This document shows, one piece after another, positions 25,612 through 34,935 of a stretch of 57,776 nucleotides of DNA. Position 1 is the stretch's first letter. Every line of letters starts with the position of its first letter. The stretch comes from Marivita sp. (GTDB lineage Bacteria > Pseudomonadota > Alphaproteobacteria > Rhodobacterales > Rhodobacteraceae). A program made the position numbers and the translations under genes. The stretch spans positions 1-57,776 of the forward strand of contig NZ_JAIPUT010000027.1 of assembly GCF_020055635.1 (NCBI RefSeq). Direction: 5' to 3'. The notes below the pieces were generated by a model, which was not told the origin of the DNA, searched no databases, and saw only the letters and a program-made list of their open reading frames with translations.

Positions 25612-25991
25612 GCGGTGCCGCCGTTCTCGTGGCGCTGGCCCTCTTTCAGGTCAAACACTACCTCGCGGATTTTCATTACCAATCGGCCTGGATGGTCGCG
25701 TCCAAGGGTCATTACGGACGATGGGGCGGCGTTGCCCATGCCGGGTTGCACGGAGGGCTGAGCCTCCTCGTGCTGATCGTCGTCGCACCGTCGATGCCCA
25801 TGGTCGTGGTCCTGCTCGTGCTGGCCGAGATCGTGGTGCATTACCATATCGACTGGATCAAGGCGCGCGGCACGGAACTGCGCGGCCTCGAGCAGGACGA
25901 TCGGGCGTTCTGGCGTTGGCTGGGGCTGGATCAGGCTGCGCATCACCTGACCTATATCGCGATGCTGGCGATTCTGATCGCGGCCGCCTGA
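25608..25991 (+). CDS. DUF3307-family membrane protein
   Basis: A 127-residue hydrophobic protein starting with GTG inside the previous stop codon (GTGA), so it is translationally coupled. It has about four membrane helices and conserved polar residues in them (QVKHYLADFHYQS, HAGLHGG, HYHIDWIKA, DQAAHHLTYI); the His/Asp pattern HxxxD is typical of DUF3307. Its function is unknown. Because it shares a transcript with the cyclic-nucleotide-binding protein, the two may work together in the membrane. Confidence 0.78.
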   Translation: MSGAAVLVALALFQVKHYLADFHYQSAWMVASKGHYGRWGGVAHAGLHGGLSLLVLIVVAPSMPMVVVLLVLAEIVVHYHIDWIKARGTELRGLEQDDRAFWRWLGLDQAAHHLTYIAMLAILIAAA

Positions 25992-26316
25992 ACCGGGCCT
26001 GACACGGACCACCGACAAGCCCGCCCGCGAAACACAAGGTCGCCAGCGCGATGGCACTGTCGTCACGCTCGGGGACCCTGGACACCGCCGACTTGGCAGG
26101 CTCGGAATTCAGGTCGTCCATGTGCCCCCGGTTTGACCTGACCCAGCATACCTCCACTGGCAGATTTCGCGCGCCAGCTTTCAGGACATGTCCCTGGCGT
26201 CACCTCTGCTCTGCACCGTGCCGTCCTGTGCCGCCGCCGGCAGATCCCCGAGCAACCGGGCAGGAGCAGCCAAAGAATGGCCGCGACGGAACAGCCCCGC
26301 CGCCATGCGCCCGATG
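25992..26316. other. Intergenic stretch without a recognisable gene
   Basis: These 325 bases lie between the convergent genes ending at 25991 and 26317. I see no convincing reading frame, RNA or terminator. On the minus strand a fragment reading MDDLNSEPAKSAVSRVPERD (from about 26120) is open for a while, but nothing supports translation. It may be decayed coding sequence. Confidence 0.4.
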
Positions 26317-26691
26317 TCAGGCAACCCCGGTCTTGAGCCAGGCCTCGGCCTGTTCGCGGTCGTGCAGCTCGAACGCCTTGATGTCGATGCCGGGGAACAG
26401 GGCGCCCTCGACCTCGGCCGCCGTTCTGATCCACGCCGCGTCGCACAGAACCGCGCAGCGGTCGAACCGGCCCAGCAGCCCGAACATCTTGGGCAGCCGG
26501 GCCATCTCGACGGCGATGGCGCCCATGTCGGGAAAGGCGAAAGACGTGATGGTATAGAGCATCCGGCCCTCGTTGACGTCCTGCGACATCTCGAGAAGGT
26601 CATCGAGCGCCCGGCCCATTTCCTCCGAGCCGATCCTGCCCGAGAGGTCTATATCGACCCGGTTCGGTTCCGGTTTGGTGATCTTGAGCAT
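26317..26691 (-). CDS. SpoIIAA-like (STAS-fold) protein
   Basis: A 124-residue protein. The ATG at 26691 follows an excellent AAGGAGGGGACC, so the longer upstream frame is rejected. The sequence alternates strands and helices in the SpoIIAA-like/STAS pattern: VDIDLSGRIGSEEMGRALDD, then MLYTITSFAFPDMGAIAVEM and a C-terminal EAWLKTG. Proteins of this group are cytosolic and often lie near membrane or stress genes; the role is unknown. No anti-sigma partner is visible next to it. Confidence 0.78.
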   Translation of the reverse strand: MLKITKPEPNRVDIDLSGRIGSEEMGRALDDLLEMSQDVNEGRMLYTITSFAFPDMGAIAVEMARLPKMFGLLGRFDRCAVLCDAAWIRTAAEVEGALFPGIDIKAFELHDREQAEAWLKTGVA

Positions 26692-26757
26692 GGTCCCCTC
26701 CTTGTGCTGCCACCAGACAACCCCGTTTCGCCGGATCGCGCCATGACGCAAGTCAAG

Positions 26758-27264
26758 TCACAGCGCCCGCTGCATGAAGACAGCCGGAAAGTTGATGCCC
26801 GGCCGCAGCGGAACGTCGATCTCGCCCTGCGCCTCGAATCCCATCGCCTCGTAGAACGGCACCGCGCTGCGGGTGCTCTGACAATGCAGCTGGCGCATGC
26901 CGCAGGCATGGGCATGCACCAACGTGTGGTCCATCAGCGCCCGGCCGATCCCTTCGCGGGTGCGGCGGTGATCGGTCACGACATGACGGACGTGACCGAT
27001 GCCGCGCGTTCCGGGCCTGTCACCCGGCGCCTGCATGGTCCAGCCGCCAGCCCCGACGATCTGGGGCCCGTCGCAAACCACGAAAAAGCTGCCCGAGGCA
27101 ATCAGCGCGGGCTGCGCTTTCGAGATCAGCGGCACGGCGGTGACAAGAACCGAGGGCGGATAATCCGCCTTCAGCAGAATGGGATAGGATTGACCGAACA
27201 GCGCGTCCAGGGCGTCCAGATCGGACGGTTCGGCCGGACGAAGCGTAAGCGTGTCTCCTCGCAT
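26758..27264 (-). CDS. GNAT family N-acetyltransferase
   Basis: A 168-residue acetyltransferase. The acetyl-CoA site is visible as RRTREGIGRALMDHTLVHAH (R-x-x-x-G-x-G/A type). It is preceded by the beta-4 strand GHVRHVVTDH and followed by AVPFYEAMGFEAQGEIDVPL, the usual GNAT C-terminal strand-helix. The substrate is unknown. It is next to the SpoIIAA-like gene on the same strand with 66 bases between, so a shared transcript is possible. Confidence 0.88.
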   Translation of the reverse strand: MRGDTLTLRPAEPSDLDALDALFGQSYPILLKADYPPSVLVTAVPLISKAQPALIASGSFFVVCDGPQIVGAGGWTMQAPGDRPGTRGIGHVRHVVTDHRRTREGIGRALMDHTLVHAHACGMRQLHCQSTRSAVPFYEAMGFEAQGEIDVPLRPGINFPAVFMQRAL

Positions 27265-27382
27265 AGGTGGCCTTTCAAGTTGGTTTCGACTGGGACAGAA
27301 GCTAGGTCGGCTCCGCGTCCTTGTCGACCGAAGTCAGCCTTGGCATCGTCAGCCATCGCGGGCTGCGGGCCGGAACGTGGCG

Positions 27383-28345
27383 TCACCCCTGATGCGCCAG
27401 GATCTGTGTCCAGATCGCGGTTTCGTCGTACAGCGTCCATTCGCGCCGAAGCCCACGCGGACCGAACTCGGCATGGGACATCCCCATGACATGCACCTCC
27501 GCCCCGGTCGGTGCGCCAAAGTGGCCCCATCCGTCATGCCTGCCGCTCAGCGACCAGCGGATCGCGGCACGCGGCGGCATGTTTGGTTCCTCCATGCCGA
27601 TCTGGTGGTGAATCTTGAACGTGGCAGACGGAAAGGCCGATCGCAGGCCAAGCCAGAAGGCGTCGACCCCGGGTATGCCATGCACGGTCTGCCCGCCGGG
27701 ATATTCGGCCTGCACCGCGCGGTCATACTGGCCCGGAATGACCGAAAATTCGGCCTCCATGATGCGCGTCAGCAGCGCCGCGAAAGCCGCGCCCCACTGA
27801 TTGTCATTGCCCCGGCCACTATAGGGCCCCTGCACATCGACCGAGGGCCGGCACGGCTGGGTTTCCGGATCGAGCCCGGCAATCCGTGCGCGGGTCCAAT
27901 CCCGGACGTCGACCCCCAGCTGCCGCAGCACGGCGCCGGTGTCGCGGATCTGCCATTCGTCGCTGATCCTGTTGGCCTTGGCGAAGCAGTCGGCAATCGC
28001 GCGATAGGTCACCCTGCGCCCGGTGGCGGGGCCGAACAGGCCGTCGCGCGCATGGGCCGCCGTCGACAGGATGCGGTGCGACGACATCATCCCGACCTCG
28101 GGACTGCCCGACCAGATCACGTCTTCGCCCAGCAGGACACGGTCGGGAAACTCTGCCAGCGTCGCCATCGCCGCCGCCGTCGCGGCCGGTGCGCCAAAGG
28201 ACATCCCCTCGGGCATGCGCAGGATCACCTCGGGGTGGTAATAGTCCTTCATCCGGGCACCAAGACCGCGATCCTCCCAGATCTCGCGGGTGATCCCGAG
28301 GATGTAGTCGGGGAAATCCGCAAAACGGTTGTCGAACCCTTTCAT
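27383..28345 (-). CDS. SnoaL-like/NTF2-fold protein, probably two tandem domains
   Basis: A 320-residue protein. The ATG at 28345 follows GGAAGGCTTGCG. Two segments of about 130-150 residues have the SnoaL-like polyketide cyclase/ester cyclase pattern: first DYILGITREIWEDRGLGARM, then DYYHPEV; second WGAAFAALLTRIMEAEFSVI, then TVHGIPGVDAFWLGLRSAFP. Trp and His residues line such pockets. The tandem form is known as a family of unassigned function; both catalysis and ligand binding are possible. The GNAT gene follows it on the same strand. Confidence 0.75.
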   Translation of the reverse strand: MKGFDNRFADFPDYILGITREIWEDRGLGARMKDYYHPEVILRMPEGMSFGAPAATAAAMATLAEFPDRVLLGEDVIWSGSPEVGMMSSHRILSTAAHARDGLFGPATGRRVTYRAIADCFAKANRISDEWQIRDTGAVLRQLGVDVRDWTRARIAGLDPETQPCRPSVDVQGPYSGRGNDNQWGAAFAALLTRIMEAEFSVIPGQYDRAVQAEYPGGQTVHGIPGVDAFWLGLRSAFPSATFKIHHQIGMEEPNMPPRAAIRWSLSGRHDGWGHFGAPTGAEVHVMGMSHAEFGPRGLRREWTLYDETAIWTQILAHQG

Positions 28346-28453
28346 CGCAAGCCTTCCGCTAGGCGAGCCGATCCGCGCAGAATCACCGGCCCGTCGATTT
28401 CGATGCCCCTGACTGCACAAAGGACGCTTCGATTTGGTTAACATGCGCCCGCA

Positions 28454-29062
28454 TCACGGATGGGAAACACCCCGAAATGGCGGAAAATCGGCATAGCGCG
28501 TCGCGCGTTCCTCTGGCGGCACGGAAGGCGCGGCGCCTGCCCGAACCAGGGTGCCTTTCGGCGCGACATAGCTGTCGATCCGCCGCTGCGGATCCGGCCG
28601 CCACGCGATGTTGAAGGCGCAGAGCTTGGGAAAGACCCAGACCTCTGCAAAAGGCAGATGATCATACAGCCACCACGCCAGATCGCGCCAGTCGCGGCCC
28701 TGGTCATAGCGATCGGCGAACCACGGGATCACGATGCTGGCGCCCGCCACCGCGACCTCGGGGCGGTCCCAGATATGGCATTCCAGCGGATAGTCATTGC
28801 GCGCGCAGTTCAGCCGGTTCCGATTGCCGAACCGATTGAGCGCGGCGGACCGATACCCGGACCGCACGGCGATGCGCCCGAAGGTCTCCTGCAACGGATC
28901 GAGCAGCGTCTCGCACAGCGCCCGCCCGCGCGCGATGGCCAGATCGGGATGGTCCGGGATGTTCTGAATCGCGTGGAAATTGCCGATCTCGGAATAGAGG
29001 AACTCGCGCATGTAGAAATGCCGCGACAGCCGGACCCGGCCCAGCGACTCGAGGCTCCACAT
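28454..29062 (-). CDS. M15-peptidase-like protein with a decayed metal site
   Basis: A 202-residue protein if started at the ATG at 29062 (GAGGCGG upstream); a TTG at 29080 overlapping the VOC stop is the alternative. The first half resembles M15-type peptidoglycan peptidases (LSRHFYMREFLYSEIG; NIPDHPDLAIARGRALCETL; FGRIAVRSGYRSAALN). The expected metal motif SxHxxGxAxD is replaced by a sequence around PLECHIWDRP, so zinc binding is doubtful. There is no signal peptide. It may be a non-catalytic relative. It is co-oriented with the VOC gene, 14 bases downstream of its stop. Confidence 0.6.
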   Translation of the reverse strand: MWSLESLGRVRLSRHFYMREFLYSEIGNFHAIQNIPDHPDLAIARGRALCETLLDPLQETFGRIAVRSGYRSAALNRFGNRNRLNCARNDYPLECHIWDRPEVAVAGASIVIPWFADRYDQGRDWRDLAWWLYDHLPFAEVWVFPKLCAFNIAWRPDPQRRIDSYVAPKGTLVRAGAAPSVPPEERATRYADFPPFRGVSHP

Positions 29063-29076
29063 GCTTTGAGGCCGCC

Positions 29077-29505
29077 TCAATACCCCATCCAGCGAAACGC
29101 ACCGTCACCGTCGCGCAGGGGCGAAAACGGGTTATGCGCGACTTCCCAGACATGGCCCTCGGGGTCGTTGAAATAGCCGTGATAGCCGCCCCAGAACACC
29201 TCTTGCGGCGGCTTGAGCACGGTGCCGCCTGCGGCCTCGACCCGACCCATGACGTCATCGACACCGGCCCGGTCGCGCGCATTGTACCCCAGGGTCATCG
29301 CCCCGCGCCCAAGCCTTGCCACGTCGATCCCGATATCCTCGGCCAGCTTGGCCAGCGGGTAGAGCCCGAGGGTCTGCCCCAGCAGGTCATAGGCGATGAT
29401 GCCTTCCTCGGTCTCGACCCGGCGCCAGCCCAGCGCGTCGTAGAACGCCGCCGCCGCGTTTGCATCCGCCACGCCCAGTGTGATCAGCGATATCCGCTGC
29501 TCCAT
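29077..29505 (-). CDS. VOC family protein (glyoxalase/dioxygenase fold)
   Basis: A 142-residue protein started at the ATG at 29505, which follows GGAGGTGTTTTC. It shows the vicinal-oxygen-chelate repeat: ISLITLGVADANAAAAFYDA, then LGWRRV, and the C-terminal NDPEGHVWEVAHNP carrying the last metal-ligand glutamate region. The substrate is unknown; relatives include glyoxalase I, fosfomycin resistance and ring-cleavage proteins. It is followed at once by the M15-like gene. Confidence 0.85.
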   Translation of the reverse strand: MEQRISLITLGVADANAAAAFYDALGWRRVETEEGIIAYDLLGQTLGLYPLAKLAEDIGIDVARLGRGAMTLGYNARDRAGVDDVMGRVEAAGGTVLKPPQEVFWGGYHGYFNDPEGHVWEVAHNPFSPLRDGDGAFRWMGY

Positions 29506-29584
29506 GAAAACACCTCCATCCGGGCACATGCGCCCGATGAAAGACTATACATCGGGACGGCCCACGAGAAGCGGGATCGCGGCC

Positions 29585-30325
29585 TCAGCCGATCACGTCG
29601 CGGATCGCATCCTCGATCATGCGGAGGTTCGGCGGCTCGGAAAACCGGTGATCCGCGCCCTTGACCAGCGTCAACTGCACATCCGGACTGTCGATGTGAT
29701 CCAGCAGGCCCAGCGCCGTTTCGCGGCGGACGGCATTGTCCTCGGTGCCCTGGACAAGCCGCACCGGGTACGGCATGCGCAGCGGCGACCGCAGGACAAG
29801 ATTGGCGCGCCCGTCCTCGATCAGGCGGCGCGTGACGATATACGGATCGCCATATTCCGAGGGCAGCGCGACCTGCCCGTCCTGCATCAGCTGCCGCCGC
29901 TCGTCTTCGGAAAACCCGGCCCAGAAGCCGTCCTCGGTGAAATCCGGCGCTGCGGCGATGCCGACACATCCCACGACATGGGCCAACCGTTGCGTCAGCA
30001 GACAGGCGATCCAGCCGCCCATGGACGACCCGACCAGCACGATCGGTCCGTCGCATGTGGCCTCGATCACCGCCTGTGCATCGCGCGCCCAGTCGCCGAT
30101 GCAGCCCTCTTCGAACACGCCCTCCGACAGGCCGTGCCCCGAATAGTCGAAGCGCAGGAACGCCCGGCCCTGCGCCTTGGCCCAGGCCTCGAGATGCACC
30201 GCCTTGGTGCCTTCCATGTCGGACTTGTAGCCCGAGAGGAACACGATGGTCGGGCCGCCGCCTTCGGTCTTGGCATAGGCCAGCCGCGTGCCGTTTGGTC
30301 CGTCGATATGCTGAATGGATGTCAC
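29585..30325 (-). CDS. Alpha/beta hydrolase (ABHD10-like)
   Basis: A 246-residue hydrolase. The GTG at 30325 was chosen because GGAGG lies five bases before it. Motifs: FLSGYKSDMEGTKA (oxyanion region), DYSGHGLSEG, nucleophile elbow GSSMGGW, VQGTEDNAVRRE for the acid and KGADHRFSEP for the histidine. The order and spacing match the thioesterase/ABHD10 branch. It is expected to be a cytosolic esterase or acyl-protein thioesterase. Its partner upstream on the same strand is an MFS transporter. Confidence 0.87.
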   Translation of the reverse strand: MTSIQHIDGPNGTRLAYAKTEGGGPTIVFLSGYKSDMEGTKAVHLEAWAKAQGRAFLRFDYSGHGLSEGVFEEGCIGDWARDAQAVIEATCDGPIVLVGSSMGGWIACLLTQRLAHVVGCVGIAAAPDFTEDGFWAGFSEDERRQLMQDGQVALPSEYGDPYIVTRRLIEDGRANLVLRSPLRMPYPVRLVQGTEDNAVRRETALGLLDHIDSPDVQLTLVKGADHRFSEPPNLRMIEDAIRDVIG

Positions 30326-30394
30326 AAGTGCCTCCGGTCCTGTTTGCCGCGACTTTACGCAAAGCGCGCCGGAACCCAAGGGGTCACAGGCGAT

Positions 30395-31642
30395 CTAGCC
30401 GGTTTCGACCTCGTCGAGGCGCAACGCCAGAACGCCGCCGATCAGCGACAGGACCGCGAACCCGGTCAACGCCACCACCGGGCCGGCCAGGGCCAGCAGA
30501 CCGCCGAACGCGCCCGTGATCAGCAACAGGACGCCGATCGCCGTGTTGGCCAGGGCGGCATAGGACGAGCGCGCGTCCTCGGGAGACATGTCGACCAGGT
30601 AGACCGACCGCGCCGACCGGACGCCCTGGTAGGACAGCATGAAGAAGAACAGGATCCCCGGGATCACCCAGAGCGTCTCCGCCCAGCCGCCCAGTTCGGC
30701 GAGCACCGCCAGCGTGGCAAAACCCGCCGCCAGAAGGCCCGACAGGAACAACACCCTGCGCGACGACTGGTCCGACAGGCGCCCCCACACATAGGACCCC
30801 GCAAACGCAGCCGCCGCCGAAGCCAGAAGCAAGGCCCCCAGCCCCTGCAGGGCGGATTGCCCCCCGCCCAGCAGCACGAAATAGGGCGGCGCCAGCGCCG
30901 TCACCGTCAGCAATCCGCGCACCGCGATGAAGAGCCGGAACTGGCTGTCCTCCTTCAGGGGCGTCAAGTCGACCGTGGTGTTGGTGGTATCGTCCGAGGG
31001 CTGCTCTTCGAGCGTCGAAAACAGCGTTGCCGCCGCCACCCAGAGCCCTGCCGCAAGCGCAATGGCGACGATCACCGGCGTCACGTCGCGCAACAGGCCG
31101 GACAGCAGCAAGCCCGCGAAGATCAACACGGCAATCGACGCGGTGGACCCCGCGATGCCGGTGACCGCCCCGCGGCGGGTTTTCTGCACCGTCTTGCCAA
31201 GGATGTCCTTGAAGCTGACCGAACAGGCCGCCCGCGACACGGCCAGCACCGCCAGTGCTCCGCACAGGGCCAGCCCGGCCGCAAGCCCGTCCATCGTCAG
31301 GGCAATCGCCACGATCGCCAGCGCCGCCGCGCCCTGTCCGGCGGATCCGATCACCCAGATCCATTTGCGCCGTGTTCTGGATTGCACCCATCCGGCCAGC
31401 AGGATCTGCGGCAGCAATGCCCCCGCCTCTCGGATCGGAACCAGCAGCCCGACCAGCGCGGCAGGCGCACCCAGCGCCCCGGCAAGCCAGCTGAGCACCA
31501 GCTTGGGGTCGATCAACCCGTCCGCTACCTTGGTCATCGACAGGCTGACCATGTGGCGCACCCCGTTGCGCGCCTCGCGGTCGCGGACCGCCTCATCGGC
31601 ACCGGTGATGTCTTCGTAGGCTTCGGTAACGGGGTGGTTCAT
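30395..31642 (-). CDS. MFS transporter
   Basis: A 415-residue inner-membrane transporter with about 11-12 hydrophobic helices. The cytoplasmic loop between helices 2 and 3 reads GWVQSRTRRKWIWVIG, and the charged central loop (STLEEQPSDD to PLKEDSQFRL) divides the protein in half, as usual in MFS. The substrate is unknown; the lack of conserved sugar-transporter motifs suggests a drug or metabolite exporter. It lies 69 bases upstream of the alpha/beta hydrolase on the same strand. Confidence 0.85.
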   Translation of the reverse strand: MNHPVTEAYEDITGADEAVRDREARNGVRHMVSLSMTKVADGLIDPKLVLSWLAGALGAPAALVGLLVPIREAGALLPQILLAGWVQSRTRRKWIWVIGSAGQGAAALAIVAIALTMDGLAAGLALCGALAVLAVSRAACSVSFKDILGKTVQKTRRGAVTGIAGSTASIAVLIFAGLLLSGLLRDVTPVIVAIALAAGLWVAAATLFSTLEEQPSDDTTNTTVDLTPLKEDSQFRLFIAVRGLLTVTALAPPYFVLLGGGQSALQGLGALLLASAAAAFAGSYVWGRLSDQSSRRVLFLSGLLAAGFATLAVLAELGGWAETLWVIPGILFFFMLSYQGVRSARSVYLVDMSPEDARSSYAALANTAIGVLLLITGAFGGLLALAGPVVALTGFAVLSLIGGVLALRLDEVETG

Positions 31643-31805
31643 GCAGGAGTCCGTCGGTGGTTTATGACCGGCAACGAACGCATCGGAGGCCTTGAGGTTC
31701 CCGATCCTTGGAAATAATTGCCCGAACTGGCCTTACACAACGGGTGCCCCTGTCAGGATCGATCACGCCAGACCCGGCTCGATCAATGCGACAGGCAAGT
31801 CCCGC

Positions 31806-32051
31806 CTACCCGCCGATATAGGCGCCGGTCTTGGGACGGTAGAAGTTCTTCTGATTGTGCAGGCGCCCCAGCAGATCGTTGATCCGCTTCATCGACGCAT
31901 CCACCTCGCGGGTGCTTTCGCAGGGCTGCAAGGGATCCGCATGCTGGTCGATGACAGCGGTGTTCAGCGTCCGCTTGGTGCTGCGCAGCGCGTCTTCGAT
32001 CAATTCCATGTCGTCGACGGTCAATTCGAATTTCGTATTGTAACCGGGCAT
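31806..32051 (-). CDS. Small conserved protein of unknown function
   Basis: An 81-residue soluble protein with a good ribosome site (GGGGGAGCAGCC) before the ATG at 32051. It begins MPGYNTKFELTVDDMELIED and has a helical region (DASMKRINDLLGRLHNQKNF) and a C-terminal PKTGAYIGG. I recall similar short proteins in Rhodobacteraceae but no assigned function. No membrane segment or cysteine pattern is evident beyond a single Cys. Confidence 0.72.
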   Translation of the reverse strand: MPGYNTKFELTVDDMELIEDALRSTKRTLNTAVIDQHADPLQPCESTREVDASMKRINDLLGRLHNQKNFYRPKTGAYIGG

Positions 32052-32361
32052 TGGCTGCTCCCCCGTGTCGCGTGACGTCGTGAAGTTTCCGATAGTGGAA
32101 TGTCGTTATACATAGCAATTGCGTCGCTTTCGTCCACAGCGAAACGCAGCGCCAAGCGCCTGATATTAAAGGGTTTCCGATAATACATTCGTATACCGCC
32201 CGGGAATCCCGGCAGTTCGCGTCCAAACGCGCCGACTCGACACGGCATTCTGCGGCGATCCCCGCCTTGACGCGCCTCGCCCCCCCTGCCAAAAGCCGCG
32301 CACGATACATAACCCGCAACCGGGCGTTCCGTGGGCGCCAAACTGACGAGGAGCTGGGCCA
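32052..32361. promoter_or_regulatory. Divergent intergenic region upstream of thrS
   Basis: These 310 bases between divergent genes hold no convincing gene. The left third is AT-rich and probably carries the promoter of the 81-residue protein. A TTGACG at 32267-32272 is part of a 16-base sequence also found in the tRNA-Cys promoter at 43040, so it is the best -35 candidate for thrS, although its -10 (CAAAAG, 32290-32295) is poor. No T-box or leader-peptide structure was recognised. Confidence 0.4.
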
Positions 32362-34308
32362 ATGAGCCAGATTTCCCTGACCTTCCCCGATGGCACTGCG
32401 CGCGATTTCGACAAGGGTGTGACCCCTGCCGAAGTCGCCGAGAGCATTTCCAAATCCCTGTCCAAGAAGGCGATTTCCGCCACCGTGGACAACGCGCATT
32501 GGGATCTGCAATGGCCGATCGAGACCGACAGCCGCATCGCCATCAATACCATGCAGGACGACGCACCCGCGCTTGAACTGATCCGGCACGACCTTGCGCA
32601 TATCATGGCGCGCGCCGTTCAGGAGATCTGGCCGGACGTCAAAGTCACCATCGGCCCGGTGCGCGACAATGGCTGGTTCTACGATTTCGACCGCAAGGAG
32701 CCGTTCACGCCCGAAGACCTTGGCGCGATCGAAAAGCGGATGAAAGAGATCATCAACGCCCGCGACGCGGTGCGCACCGAACTGTGGTCGCGCGAGAAAG
32801 TGCGCCAGCATTACACCGACAATGGCGAACCCTACAAGGTCGAGATCCTCGACCGGATTCCCGAGGGCGAAGACATTCGCATGTATTGGCACGGGCACTG
32901 GATGGACCTCTGCCGGGGTCCGCACCTCCAGCACACCGGGCAGGTGCCCGCCGATGCGTTCAAGCTGATGAACGTGTCCGCCGCTTATTTCCTTGGCGAC
33001 AACACCCGCCCGATGCTGCAGCGCATCTACGGGGTTGCGTTCAAGAACCGCGATGACCTCAAGGCGTACCTGAATTTCCTCGAGGAAGCCGACAAGCGCG
33101 ATCACCGCCGTCTGGGCCGCGAGATGAGCCTGTTTCACATGCAGGAAGAAGCGCCGGGGCAGATTTTCTGGCACCCGAACGGCTGGACCATCTACACCCA
33201 GTTGCAGGACTACATGCGCCGCAAGCAGATGCGCGGCGGCTATGTCGAGGTGAACACCCCGCAGGTTGTCGACCGCAAGCTGTGGGAGGCGTCGGGCCAC
33301 TGGGACAAGTACCAGGACCACATGTTCATCGTCGAGGTCGACGAAGAGCATGCCCGCGAAAAGGCGGTGAATGCGCTCAAGCCGATGAATTGTCCGTGTC
33401 ACGTCCAGATTTTTAACCAGGGGTTAAAGTCTTACCGTGACCTTCCGTTACGTATGGCCGAATTCGGCTCGTGCAATAGATATGAACCCTCCGGGGCCCT
33501 GCACGGAATCATGCGCGTGCGCGGTTTCACCCAGGATGATGCCCATATTTTCTGTAGAGAGGACCAGATCGAAGATGAGACAAAACGCTTTATCGACTTC
33601 CTGTCAGAAATCTACCGCGACCTTGGCTTCGAAAGCTTCAAGATCAAGTTCTCCGACCGTCCGGACACCCGTGCCGGATCGGACGAGGTCTGGGACAAAT
33701 CCGAAAGCGCCCTCAAGGCGGCCACGGCTGCCGCAGGTAGCGAGTTCGAGCTGAATCCGGGCGAAGGCGCGTTTTATGGGCCCAAGCTCGAGTTCGTCCT
33801 GACAGACGCGATCGGCCGGGATTGGCAATGCGGCACCTTGCAGGTGGATTTCGTGCTGCCCGAACGGCTGGATGCGACCTATATCGGTCAGGACGGCGGA
33901 CGGCACCGGCCGGTGATGCTGCACCGCGCGACCCTTGGGTCGTTCGAACGGTTCATCGGCATCCTGATCGAGGAACACGCCGGCAAACTGCCCTTCTGGC
34001 TGGCCCCGCGTCAGGTCGTCGTGGCCTCCATCGTGTCCGAGGCGGATGACTACGTGCAAGAGGTGGTGGCGGAACTGACCAAGGCCGGTGTGCGCGCCGA
34101 GGCGGATATCCGCAACGAGAAGATCAACTACAAGGTCCGCGAACATTCGGTCGGCAAGGTGCCGGTGATCCTGGCCATCGGCCACCGCGAGGTCGAGGAG
34201 CGGACGGTCACCGTGCGCCGCCTCGGAGAGAAGCAGACCTCTGTAACATCGCTGACCGAGATCGTGAGCAGCCTCGAAAAAGAGGCGACTCCACCCGATC
34301 TTCTGTAA
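32362..34308 (+). CDS. thrS: Threonyl-tRNA synthetase
   Basis: A 648-residue class II synthetase that attaches threonine to tRNA-Thr. Order: TGS domain (1-62), editing/SAD domain (about 65-225; [29 protein letters not shown]), catalytic core (about 240-530; NCPCHVQIF with the zinc-ligand cysteine, [30 protein letters not shown]) and C-terminal anticodon-binding domain ([17 protein letters not shown]). The length is normal. A GAGGAGCTGGGCC site precedes the ATG. Inside the catalytic core a patch near 33410-33600 uses codons unlike the rest of the gene. A strong terminator follows. Confidence 0.98.
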   Translation: MSQISLTFPDGTARDFDKGVTPAEVAESISKSLSKKAISATVDNAHWDLQWPIETDSRIAINTMQDDAPALELIRHDLAHIMARAVQEIWPDVKVTIGPVRDNGWFYDFDRKEPFTPEDLGAIEKRMKEIINARDAVRTELWSREKVRQHYTDNGEPYKVEILDRIPEGEDIRMYWHGHWMDLCRGPHLQHTGQVPADAFKLMNVSAAYFLGDNTRPMLQRIYGVAFKNRDDLKAYLNFLEEADKRDHRRLGREMSLFHMQEEAPGQIFWHPNGWTIYTQLQDYMRRKQMRGGYVEVNTPQVVDRKLWEASGHWDKYQDHMFIVEVDEEHAREKAVNALKPMNCPCHVQIFNQGLKSYRDLPLRMAEFGSCNRYEPSGALHGIMRVRGFTQDDAHIFCREDQIEDETKRFIDFLSEIYRDLGFESFKIKFSDRPDTRAGSDEVWDKSESALKAATAAAGSEFELNPGEGAFYGPKLEFVLTDAIGRDWQCGTLQVDFVLPERLDATYIGQDGGRHRPVMLHRATLGSFERFIGILIEEHAGKLPFWLAPRQVVVASIVSEADDYVQEVVAELTKAGVRAEADIRNEKINYKVREHSVGKVPVILAIGHREVEERTVTVRRLGEKQTSVTSLTEIVSSLEKEATPPDLL

Positions 34309-34332
34309 CATTCCCGCGCTGGAAGTTTTCAG

Positions 34333-34360
34333 AAAGGCCCCGTATTGTTACGGGGCCTTT
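34333..34360 (+). terminator. Terminator of thrS
   Basis: A perfect 12-base stem (AAAGGCCCCGTA / TACGGGGCCTTT) with a TTGT loop, followed by a T-rich stretch, 25 bases after the thrS stop. Confidence 0.9.
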
Positions 34361-34540
34361 TCTATTTCGCTGAAAACACACGGAAAACCGTTGCATGCTG
34401 CTTCACCCTACGTCACGCACGTGTGAAACACACCGCCGTGAATAGCGCGACAGGCTGACGCGGGGCATTGTCGTGTCATCGACGCGGCACACGCAACGTC
34501 GAATGAGTTAAACTGTAATGTAACCAAAAGGACCATCTTC

Positions 34541-34846
34541 ATGTCGAAAGCCTTCAAAACCGTTGCGATTGTCGGTGCCGTTGCTGCAAGCCTCGCCGCA
34601 CACACATCCACCGCCACCGCCCAAGCCAAGGAAAAGTGCTTTGGCGTGTCTCTTGCAGGTCAGAACGACTGCGCCGCAGGTCCGGGCACAACATGCGCCG
34701 GCACGTCCAAGGTCGACTACCAGGGCAACGCCTGGACACTGGTCGATGCGGGCACCTGCGCCGAAATCGAACTGCCCGCGATGGCCGACGGCTCCGCGCG
34801 CATGGGCTCGCTCGAAGAGCTGGAGCGCGATCTGCCGCAGGGCTGA
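34541..34846 (+). CDS. bufA1: Bufferin precursor, BufA1-like (DUF2282)
   Basis: A 101-residue precursor of a ribosomally made, post-translationally modified peptide. The signal peptide is about residues 1-29 ([20 protein letters not shown], then TSTATAQA). The mature part has the family's four cysteines at C33, C44, C52 and C73 ([27 protein letters not shown]). In bufferins these cysteines are converted by the MNIO enzyme and the product binds copper in the periplasm (family knowledge). A ribosome site AAGGACC precedes the ATG. It is the first gene of the four-gene operon to 37124. Confidence 0.88.
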   Translation: MSKAFKTVAIVGAVAASLAAHTSTATAQAKEKCFGVSLAGQNDCAAGPGTTCAGTSKVDYQGNAWTLVDAGTCAEIELPAMADGSARMGSLEELERDLPQG

Positions 34847-34935
34847 TTGTTCGGCCAGGCCGGGACATATCCGGCCAGCCCTTGCCAATTCCGCAGGCCG
34901 GGCGTTCGTCCGGCTTGCCACCAAAGAGGCCGACC

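Noticed and set aside
25992-26316. Insertion-sequence remnant in the gap before the SpoIIAA-like gene
   Set aside because: No terminal inverted repeats, target duplication or transposase motif could be identified.
34361-34540. An ECF sigma-type promoter before the bufferin operon
   Set aside because: A GTAACC-like box exists, but the only CGAA at a usable distance lies inside the coding sequence; no convincing pair was found.
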